Positions 1-6,011 of a stretch of DNA of 17,959 bases are shown one piece after another. The notes beneath the pieces are model-generated. The model made no database searches. It was not told the origin of the DNA and saw only the letters and a list, made by a program, of their open reading frames with translations. The translations under genes were made by a program, and so were the position numbers. Each line of letters begins with the position of its first letter. Positions within the stretch are counted from its first letter, which is position 1. The stretch covers positions 1 to 17,959 of the forward strand of contig JBBQXZ010000082.1 in assembly GCA_038209145.1 (NCBI GenBank), written 5' to 3'. The stretch comes from Lunatibacter sp038209145. Its GTDB lineage: Bacteria; Bacteroidota; Bacteroidia; Cytophagales; Cyclobacteriaceae.

Positions 1-54
1 AGAAGTATAAGAATCTTTATTGGTATGAATTCCAAATTGAATGCAGGCTTGTTT

Positions 55-1284
55 TTAAATCGTATTAATCTTCGAATCAATCGATTTCAAATTTGACTTT
101 GCAATCTCAAATCCCGCGGCCATAGACGTCCATTTCCCCAGTGCCTGTTTAGTTTGCTCAATGACACCATCGATAAATACAGTTGAAAGCTTGGCCTCCA
201 ATCCCAACTTGATCAGATGTTGTGTTTTCGGGTTTTTTCCTTCACCCATCACGGTACTACTTTGTTCACCATTAGGTCCACCTGAAAAAGTAAGGTCATA
301 AGCAGGCGCAAGCTTCCAGTCCCCTTTTTCATTCATCAGGAAACTGAAATTCTTGGCGTGATCGTCCCTGTTGTGAGCCAAAACGTTAAAAACCGCCAGG
401 CGATACATTTTCTCAACTTCACGAATGTCTTTGGTCAATGCCCCCGTCAAATTCAACAAGTCCTCATAATCCAATGCCGGTGTTCGGAAATCACTATGGA
501 GCAATCCACTTGCCGTATGCATGTGAAGCCTTTTGGATCCTTCCCTATCAAAGCGCTTTACGGCAAAAAAACCTCCACCGCTCTTGGAAGGAAACAAATG
601 CACTTCAGGCAGTATGACCCCGGCTTCCTTCGCCAATAACGCATAGACGTACTCGATAGCACCCGCATCCGTTCCGTCCCGGAAATTTGGAAATTTGACG
701 ATCCAAGGATCAAACTCAGGGAAAAGTTGTCTTGCTCCATATGAAATGCTTTTCCTACTTTTATCCACATCAATAAGTGCTTTGGGACATGCTCCCGCAG
801 AGGAACCGTTTAATGCCAATAGTTCGTCAATGACCTCTTCCGAACTTCCTTCCAATACAGCTCTAGATTGCGTGGCCAGTTGATCTAAGTCAATTACTAT
901 TTGTCCATCGGAAGGGCTGATAGCCGGTTCATAAACCAATGCCCCCATACCATGGAGGCCGACATAAGCCAAACGATCCAAAGGAGAAATACCTGACGGA
1001 AGTATTCCGTGCGTCCTCATCATGCGATCAAAAAGCAACCGTCCCCAGCCATCTGGCAAACTATCACTAAAAACACCTGCCAAACCTTCGAAAGGTCTAG
1101 CGGGCAATTCAATAAGCCCTTTTTGTAGCGGTAGTCGAAAGGGAGAAATTTCTACCCCTTTTTGTATAATATCATCGTCATATTCAAAATAAACGAGATG
1201 CTTCCGCGCGGCCAAACGCCCTACCGGTTGGATGCCTGTCCCGAAATCTATTCCCACTTTTACTTCTTTACCAAGTAGCTTCAT
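55..1284 (-). CDS. hipA: HipA family serine/threonine kinase toxin
   Basis: 409 aa, close to the E. coli HipA length (440 aa). Known HipA proteins are protein kinases; E. coli HipA phosphorylates glutamyl-tRNA synthetase and causes growth arrest or persistence unless held by HipB. Visible here: an N-terminal HipA-type domain (about residues 8-115), a Gly/Ser-rich ATP-loop-like segment GSSAGACPKALI (160-171), the catalytic loop NRDDHAKN (305-312) and the metal-binding PAYDLTF motif (328-334). All key kinase residues are present, so it is probably active. The ATG overlaps the hipB stop codon as ATGA (1281-1284), which indicates translational coupling and fixes the start. The target in this organism is unknown; that it is the HipB-controlled toxin is inferred from family and gene order. 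Confidence 0.93.
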   Translation of the reverse strand: MKLLGKEVKVGIDFGTGIQPVGRLAARKHLVYFEYDDDIIQKGVEISPFRLPLQKGLIELPARPFEGLAGVFSDSLPDGWGRLLFDRMMRTHGILPSGISPLDRLAYVGLHGMGALVYEPAISPSDGQIVIDLDQLATQSRAVLEGSSEEVIDELLALNGSSAGACPKALIDVDKSRKSISYGARQLFPEFDPWIVKFPNFRDGTDAGAIEYVYALLAKEAGVILPEVHLFPSKSGGGFFAVKRFDREGSKRLHMHTASGLLHSDFRTPALDYEDLLNLTGALTKDIREVEKMYRLAVFNVLAHNRDDHAKNFSFLMNEKGDWKLAPAYDLTFSGGPNGEQSSTVMGEGKNPKTQHLIKLGLEAKLSTVFIDGVIEQTKQALGKWTSMAAGFEIAKSNLKSIDSKINTI

Positions 1285-1589
1285 TTTTTGCGTCCTCTTT
1301 TTCCGGTTTTATGGCTATCATTTTTTAAGACCTCATCGATTGAAGTAAATTTTGGGATGGAAGGTTTAAGGGCATCCGTCAATTCTTCCAATCCCCCCAC
1401 TACCCAAAGCAGCTTCAATAAGGATTCCAGAGAAATAACACCTTTTTGTTCAAATTTTCGGAGGGTAGCCAAGGGGACACCGGAGCGATCAGACAAGCCT
1501 TCCTGGGTTAGCTCCAGCAGCAACCTTCTTTCCCGGATGCTTTGCGCTATGCTTCGCTGCGCTTTTGATGGAGAAATAAGTGATATCAT
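1281..1589 (-). CDS. hipB: HipB-like antitoxin, XRE-family HTH repressor
   Basis: 102 aa with one Cro/C1-type helix-turn-helix at about residues 17-66; RRLLLELTQEGLSDRSGVPL holds the helix-turn-helix core and the LESLLKLL segment the packing helix. A basic tail (GKRGRKK) closes it. In HipBA systems HipB binds and neutralises HipA and represses the operon through palindromes. It is the first gene of the pair and overlaps hipA by 4 nt. The ATG at 1587-1589 is supported because the duplicated copy at 4798-4800 keeps the same start and first codons. An 8-bp inverted repeat lies 30-48 bp upstream and is the likely operator. Confidence 0.9.
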   Translation of the reverse strand: MISLISPSKAQRSIAQSIRERRLLLELTQEGLSDRSGVPLATLRKFEQKGVISLESLLKLLWVVGGLEELTDALKPSIPKFTSIDEVLKNDSHKTGKRGRKK

Positions 1590-1618
1590 TTTATTAGTTT
1601 AAGTCTAAATATGGATTT

Positions 1619-1637
1619 TACTACTACCATAGTAGTA
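1619..1637 (-). promoter_or_regulatory. Probable HipB operator, perfect inverted repeat
   Basis: TACTACTA-CCA-TAGTAGTA: two perfect 8-bp half-sites around a 3-nt spacer, in front of hipB and directly downstream of its -7 box, where a bound dimer would block initiation. The second copy at 4830-4848 keeps the palindrome with one mismatch (TACTACTA-CCC-TATTAGTA). HipB-type repressors are known to bind such palindromes; binding at this one is inferred. Confidence 0.6.
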
Positions 1638-1645
1638 CAAATATA
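1638..1645 (-). promoter_or_regulatory. Bacteroidota-type -7 box of hipBA
   Basis: On the minus strand this reads TATATTTG, an exact fit to the Bacteroidota -7 consensus TAnnTTTG. It abuts the inverted repeat at 1619-1637 and lies about 50 bp before the hipB ATG. No well-spaced TTTG -33 box is visible upstream. The same 8 bases are kept in the duplicated copy (4849-4856). Confidence 0.45.
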
Positions 1646-1910
1646 CATCATCTTCCCTAACAATAATTCGTGGTCATGTTTTCATAGGCTGGGGGGAATA
1701 GGTTTTTGCTTGGCTAGTAGGTCCTTCTTATTTTTAGACCTATTTGACAAATAAGATTTGACATTATAAATTTTTATTGAGCCAAATTCAGAAGTGATAA
1801 AATTGAAAGGGTTACAGATAAATTTTTTCAAAGTCAAATAGCGCATACAGATTTAAAAAAAAATACGAATAAGATAAAAATATAAAATTAATCACAATTT
1901 TTATATAAAT

Positions 1911-1953
1911 AATATAATATAATATAATATAATATAATATAATATAATATAAT
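1911..1953. repeat. Pentanucleotide microsatellite (AATAT)8
   Basis: Eight uninterrupted AATAT units plus a partial unit, in the AT-rich non-coding stretch between the hipB promoter and the lipoprotein relic. The rest of the gene-free interval 1857-2117 is very AT-rich and shows no open frame or convincing promoter box. Confidence 0.95.
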
Positions 1954-2117
1954 AATAAATTTAATAGATTATCTGTTGATGTTATGGAAGAAAGAAAATT
2001 TTTTTGTGTAAATAAACCTATATAAGAATATTCCGTATAATCGAAAAAGTGTCAATATTAAACTTTGAAATAGGGAAAGAAGATAAAACTATCATCCAAT
2101 CATAAAATACCTTATTA

Positions 2118-2530
2118 ATGAAACTTCTATATATTAAACTTTTCCAGAAATCGCTGGATATTTCAGGTTCTAATACCTTTAGGTATCAATTGAAGTATTC
2201 GACTATTTTATTTGTAATAGGATTTATTCCATCGTTGAAACCCCTTGCAGATGACGTGATGTTAATATAGGTGTGTACTAAAACTACGGAAGGCATTAAT
2301 CTCACAGGTTCTGTATCCCCATTGCAGGTGGAGTTCCTGGAGTAATCAATCCCATAGTGGCTACACAAAGGATCGTGGAATTGGTTTCTGCCTTGTCCTA
2401 CACGAAGTGTTTCACCATTGAGTCAAACGATAACGCTATAAATCAAGATTGCGGCTTTTATGGGAGTCAAATTATCCAATATAAGCTTTTGGTGCTATTA
2501 GGATCTAATTTTACCCTTGAAGTTCAGTTC
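2118..2530 (+). pseudogene. Relic paralog of the downstream lipoprotein gene
   Basis: A 50-aa open frame starts with ATG at 2118 and ends at TAG 2268-2270. Its N-terminus (MKLLYIKLFQKSLDIS, then a hydrophobic run ILFVIGFIP) resembles the odd long N-region of the lipoprotein at 2646 (MKSLIISLQLKTSEIS, then YLLAVML). Past the stop the same frame continues CTKTTEGINLTGS. After a +1/-1 shift the other frame reads GVPGVINPIV, VELVSALSYTKCFTI and INQDCGFYG. The intact protein ends with CTKTDLDIDVDGT, GVSGSL, VELESSLSFDKCFTI and LNQGFGFYG in the same order. About 300 central codons are missing. So this is an internally deleted, frameshifted copy that keeps only the signal region and the C-terminal part. 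The match was made by eye. Confidence 0.72.
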
Positions 2531-2645
2531 TATAGGCATCTGACAGAAAAATTCTTTTTTCCCATTCATTTTATGAAAATATTGAAATAAATAAAGTATA
2601 AATAAACCAGCGAAAATTAATTATTAACCCAAAACTAAACTACGA

Positions 2646-4025
2646 ATGAAAAGCCTAATTATTTCACTCCAATTGAAAACCTCTGAAATTTCAAGAGGTA
2701 TTTTGAACGCTATTAGTTTCCGATCGTCTGTATATTTATTAGCCGTAATGCTGTCTACTATTGTAGTGACTTCATGTACAGATACTTCACAAGACAATTT
2801 CGAATCAGAGAAATTGTCAATTAAAACAAATTCGAAAGTTTATGAAAACAAATTGACGGAATTGACCGTTTTTTTTGGAGAAGTAATGAAAGATCGATCT
2901 GCATTGGAGGAGTTATATTCTTTTGCAGAAGTTGGAGAATCATACGGTGATATTAACTATAGTTTAAAGGATCTCTTTGAAGGTGGAGTAGCTCCTACCT
3001 CGAAAAAAGAGTCCGCTATAGTTTCTGCTTTCAGGAATACAGCTGCCAATATGCGCACTACGGAAAATGCCATTGATGCCGACGAACTAATTCAATTCAT
3101 CATAGACAATGACATTTCAGTTCTTGCTCCATATCTAGTAGAGGACTTTAATATAAATGAAATTGATGAACTTACTGTTTCTTGGTGGACACAAGATTTT
3201 GAAGCAGAGAATTTTGCTCTGGATGAAAATTGGAAGGGGTCAACGAAGGCAGTTTTAATTCCTTTGGGTGAATCTTCAGGCATAGGACAAGCTTTGAAAG
3301 ATGCCCTTGAAGGTGAATATTTCCTAGCCAATGATGAGTGGGCTTTAGAAAATCCTACACTCGTTTTGGGAGCATTCGAAGACGACAGTGATATTGAATT
3401 GTTAAATGTTCAAAACGTTATACAAAATCCAAACACTAACGCCAGAACCGCAAGTGGCCCGGTAACGCTATGTAATGCTACCAACAAGACTACCCAAAAC
3501 TTAACTGTCAGAATGCCAGCGTTCAGGCTCGATGAAAATATCAGAGCATGGCCAAACCCCAATAGAATATATCTTTGGGTTGCGCACGGTGACTTTGCGT
3601 TTGGTACCAATGGATTGCCAACGGTCAGCCCAAATGTAAATGCTCCGTTTGCTAACTTTGAAGTAACGAGAAGAGAAGCTAGTATTAAGAGATGGAAGGT
3701 AACACCTGCATCTTTTATATTATCTTCATGGAATCCAGATTCAGATAATATGCATATTGTTTGGGGATGTACTAAAACAGATCTTGACATAGATGTCGAT
3801 GGAACAATAAAAGCTTCACAGAGTGGCGTTAGTGGTTCACTTACAGTAAAGGTGGCATTAAGGGAATCAGTTGAACTAGAGTCATCACTTAGTTTTGACA
3901 AATGCTTTACAATTAGAAATAATGTAAACTCTTTAAATCAAGGATTTGGTTTTTACGGCAATACTAATTATCCAGTTTATGCATTTAATAGAATAAGGGC
4001 CTATTTTACAATCGAATCATTTTAA
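2646..4025 (+). CDS. Predicted lipoprotein of unknown function
   Basis: 459 aa, not recognised as any named family. The N-terminus has an unusually long 28-residue region, a hydrophobic stretch (29-41) and a lipobox VTSC with Cys44, so export and lipidation are likely. Residues 50-260 are acidic and probably mostly helical (many E/D, LEELYSF, DELIQFII). The C-terminal part (about 270-459) looks beta-rich with three cysteines (276, 375, 420) and ends YFTIESF. The ATG at 2646 is supported because the upstream relic keeps the same long N-region. A 7-bp gap separates it from the outer membrane protein gene, so the two are probably cotranscribed and may form one cell-surface unit. No enzyme motif is visible. 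Parts of its sequence recur at 2118-2530 and 5247-5298. Confidence 0.85.
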   Translation: MKSLIISLQLKTSEISRGILNAISFRSSVYLLAVMLSTIVVTSCTDTSQDNFESEKLSIKTNSKVYENKLTELTVFFGEVMKDRSALEELYSFAEVGESYGDINYSLKDLFEGGVAPTSKKESAIVSAFRNTAANMRTTENAIDADELIQFIIDNDISVLAPYLVEDFNINEIDELTVSWWTQDFEAENFALDENWKGSTKAVLIPLGESSGIGQALKDALEGEYFLANDEWALENPTLVLGAFEDDSDIELLNVQNVIQNPNTNARTASGPVTLCNATNKTTQNLTVRMPAFRLDENIRAWPNPNRIYLWVAHGDFAFGTNGLPTVSPNVNAPFANFEVTRREASIKRWKVTPASFILSSWNPDSDNMHIVWGCTKTDLDIDVDGTIKASQSGVSGSLTVKVALRESVELESSLSFDKCFTIRNNVNSLNQGFGFYGNTNYPVYAFNRIRAYFTIESF

Positions 4026-4032
4026 ATTGGTT

Positions 4033-4596
4033 ATGAAAAATCTTCTTTTAGTAATTCTGATGACCTTTAGTTTTGCCGCACAGGCACAAACTGATTTGAA
4101 GAACACAGTGTACTTTGGGTATTCCCTTATGGAAGCAAAAAGATCTACCACTACAGGTCTATCCGCTAAGGGATTTGATATTGGTTATTCCAGATATATA
4201 AAGAACCGGCTCTATGCTGACGTCACCTACGGGCAGAAAAATTTTGAAGGAAGGAACAGTCCTTTTTTCCTTGACCCTAGTGAGATGGATTACTTTAATA
4301 TGCGGGTTTTCACACTCGGTTTTGGGTATGACGTGTTTCGATCTGAAAAATTTATCCTATCTGGAGAACTCGCCTATCTGAGACAGAGCAATCAGGGATT
4401 AAGGAGTCTTTTAGTGAGCAACCTACTTACTATAAGGGAAACGGGCTGGTATGTTGACGAAACTGCCCGAGCACAAGTTAAGGCAAGAATTTTTCTTACG
4501 AAGAATTTACAGATTGTCTCTTCCGTAGGCCATGGTCTTAGATTGTCCAGGTATAGCAGTGTATGGTTCCGGGCTGGCCTGGCGTTTTCATTCTAA
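4033..4596 (+). CDS. Small outer membrane beta-barrel protein
   Basis: 187 aa. A signal peptide is clear (MKNLLLVILMTFSFAAQAQ, cleavage after AQA). The rest alternates aromatic and polar residues as in 8-strand barrels (YFGYSLMEAK, FDIGYSRYI, LYADVTYGQ, VFTLGFGYDVF, FILSGELAYL) and ends in LAFSF, a typical C-terminal aromatic barrel signal. The start is ATG 4033; an in-frame TTG at 4027 would only add MV before the signal peptide. It follows the lipoprotein by 7 bp and ends 29 bp before a strong terminator, so the two form a two-gene operon. Function is unknown; it resembles generic outer-membrane-beta-barrel (PF13505-like) proteins. Confidence 0.85.
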   Translation: MKNLLLVILMTFSFAAQAQTDLKNTVYFGYSLMEAKRSTTTGLSAKGFDIGYSRYIKNRLYADVTYGQKNFEGRNSPFFLDPSEMDYFNMRVFTLGFGYDVFRSEKFILSGELAYLRQSNQGLRSLLVSNLLTIRETGWYVDETARAQVKARIFLTKNLQIVSSVGHGLRLSRYSSVWFRAGLAFSF

Positions 4597-4625
4597 TTTG
4601 TCTCTATATTAATCCCTACATACTT

Positions 4626-4657
4626 AAAAGCCCCGGATATACCGGGGCTTTTTTTTT
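4626..4657 (+). terminator. Rho-independent terminator of the lipoprotein-OMP operon
   Basis: Perfect 11-bp stem AAAAGCCCCGG / CCGGGGCTTTT with a 5-nt loop ATATA, followed by a T run to 4657. It lies 29 bp after the barrel gene stop. Confidence 0.93.
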
Positions 4658-4707
4658 GTCTTGGGGGGCGTAAGAAACCGAATTGATATTACCCGCACAA
4701 CTACTTT

Positions 4708-4800
4708 TTAAGCTGAAAAGCCTTCCCGGGTTAGCTCCAGAAGCAACCTTCTTTCCCGGATGCTTCGCCGCGCTTTTGATGGAAAATTAAGTGATATCAT
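4708..4800 (-). pseudogene. Truncated second hipB (30 codons)
   Basis: Minus-strand ATG at 4798-4800 opens a 30-codon frame beginning MISLNFPSKARRSIRERRLL and continuing LLELTREGFSA before TAA. It matches HipB residues 1-33 except for a four-residue in-frame deletion (QRSIAQSI becomes RRSI). Homology ends just before the stop, inside the helix-turn-helix, so no functional repressor can be made. Its upstream palindrome and -7 box remain nearly intact, so the fragment may still be transcribed. No hipA homology follows. Confidence 0.85.
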
Positions 4801-5070
4801 TTTATTAGTTAAAATCTAAATATGGTATTTACTACTACCCTATTAGTACAAATATACAAAATCTTCCCTTACAATAATGCGTGGTCATGTTTTCATAGGC
4901 TGGTTTGAATAGGTTTTAGTTTGGATAGTAGGCCTTCTTATTTTAGACCTATGTGACAAATAATATTTGGCTTTGTAAACGCTCATCGAGCCAACTTCAG
5001 AATTGATAAAATTGTAAGGATTTACAGACTAAATTTTCTTTTCATAGTCAAATAACGCCTATAATTTTAA
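4717..5070. repeat. Long direct repeat, copy B
   Basis: Second copy of the 1495-1856 stretch, same orientation: truncated hipB, operator palindrome (4830-4848), -7 box (4849-4856) and about 200 bp of flanking DNA. Its left edge lies about 60 bp after the terminator at 4657. It is followed by AT-rich DNA (5071-5246) with no gene, then the lipoprotein 3'-end remnant. Confidence 0.88.
4830..4848 (-). promoter_or_regulatory. Second copy of the hip operator palindrome
   Basis: TACTACTA-CCC-TATTAGTA, one mismatch from a perfect 8-bp inverted repeat, in front of the truncated hipB. It could act as a second HipB binding site; this is inferred from its similarity to 1619-1637. Confidence 0.45.
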
Positions 5071-5246
5071 GATAAGAAAAATATTATGGATCTAGTTAAA
5101 AAAAATTGAAACAAATTAAACATTTATTTAAATTAATATATAAAATCAATGATTTATTGAAAAAATGGTAATTGGGATCTTATACTTACTCCTTTGCTAT
5201 ATTTATTTAAATAATATTCAATGTCAATTCCTAAAACCATGTGAAA

Positions 5247-5298
5247 GGTTTTTACGTTTGCACCAATTATCCAGTTTATGCATTTAATAGAATAAGGG
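5247..5298 (+). pseudogene. 3'-end remnant of the lipoprotein gene
   Basis: This 52-bp piece aligns without gaps to 3948-3999 in the lipoprotein gene. The last 34 bases (5265-5298, starting AATTATCCAGTTTATGCATT) are identical to 3966-3999. It encodes the NYPVYAFNRIR region. Identity stops sharply at 5298/3999, where a transposase-like fragment begins. No other part of the gene is recognisable just upstream. Confidence 0.8.
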
Positions 5299-5526
5299 GG
5301 TAAGGTCGCTGAAATTTAAAGCCCCGGAAAAGTCAATGTCTGAAGGTCTAATCCCACAGACAAGCAAAAGCTTGTTTTGACCAAACTGGAAGTTTTCGTC
5401 CAAAATAACCGCCCAGCCATTTGCCTTTTGCAGGTTTTTGTAAAGTTGGCATAACCCATACTTCTTAACCCACAGGAGAACTGAAGGTTCCCTAAAGGAG
5501 CAGTCCAGATAAAGGTCCATCGACAT
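5284..5526 (-). pseudogene. Transposase-like N-terminal fragment
   Basis: 80-codon open frame from ATG 5524-5526. The segments GWAVILDENFQFGQNKLLLV and CGIRPSDIDFSGALNFSDLT resemble the first catalytic-Asp region of DDE transposases of a type found in Bacteroidota (target Asp plus an 'IG/FGxxKLLxxxGIR' stretch); this is from memory and tentative. The frame runs into the lipoprotein remnant at 5298 and stops within it, so only a fragment is left and the downstream catalytic domain is absent. It may mark the insertion or deletion that ended the duplicated module. No inverted terminal repeats were found. Confidence 0.45.
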
Positions 5527-5958
5527 ATCAATCTTGTTTTTCGACCTTAAACTTTTACAGATTTTTTTAATGCTTATTCTAAAGCTTTTAACAAAAGATT
5601 TGATAGAAAAGGTAACCTATTATTCAAGCTTTTAAAAGGATTCCAATACTAAACCAACGCCGATGGCAGGAGACATTTCTATATGTCCATCTCAATCCTG
5701 TCAAACATGAATTTGTAAAAATCATCCCGATAGGGACTCATCGAATTGACATGCTCACCAGAACCCGAATAAGTCCTCTAATCTTGATAGCGCATATTAC
5801 TGAAACAAGTACGATGGATGGGATCATGTGAAGGAAATGATGGAAATAAAAAAAGAGTTGATTATAAACCGTGGGTTTGAGAAATCGACTACGGGATTTA
5901 CTTTTTCGACGTTTTAGAACTTTGGAATAGTAAACTTACTGTGGCTTGGCAATAAAAT
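5527..5958. other. Gene-free stretch with possible coding debris
   Basis: No intact gene. On the minus strand one frame reads SHDPIHRTCFSNMRYQD, a TAG, then RTYSGSGEHVNSMSPYRDDF and YKFMFDRIEMDI (about 5692-5835), and a shifted frame then gives MSPAIGVGLVLESF. This composition looks protein-like but I do not recognise it. It may be an old gene remnant or chance. Confidence 0.3.
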
Positions 5959-6002
5959 CAAAAAAAAACCTACCAAGTTTTTTAAGACGTGGTAGGTTTT
6001 AA
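5959..6002 (-). terminator. Terminator downstream of fdhA
   Basis: Inverted repeat AAAACCTACCA / TGGTAGGTTTT (5965-5975 and 5990-6000). On the minus strand the stem is followed by a run of T (the A run at 5961-5968 on the plus strand), 10 bp after the fdhA stop. Confidence 0.88.
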
Positions 6003-6011
6003 GTTTTTAAA

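Larger units (their letters stand above)
1495..1856. repeat. Long direct repeat, copy A: hipB 5' end, promoter and flank
   Basis: This stretch is repeated in the same orientation at 4717-5070 with most positions matching by eye and a few short indels. It contains the first ~30 codons of hipB, the operator, the -7 box and about 200 bp of non-coding DNA beyond. Shared exact landmarks include GTGGTCATGTTTTCATAGGC and GTGATATCATTTTATTAGTT. Homology starts abruptly at AAGCCTTCC inside hipB and fades near AGTCAAATA in AT-rich DNA. This explains most of the gene-free stretch right of hipB. Confidence 0.88.

Noticed and set aside
1911..1953. Microsatellite as an origin or iteron array
   Set aside because: The units are only 5 bp and no replication initiator gene or DnaA-box cluster is nearby.
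2357..2590. A 77-codon plus-strand frame as a separate gene
   Set aside because: It has no ATG start and is the C-terminal piece of the lipoprotein relic, followed by unrelated codons.
3410..3901. A 163-codon minus-strand frame inside the lipoprotein gene
   Set aside because: It is antisense to a gene with a clear signal peptide and paralogous relics; the composition shows no independent domain.
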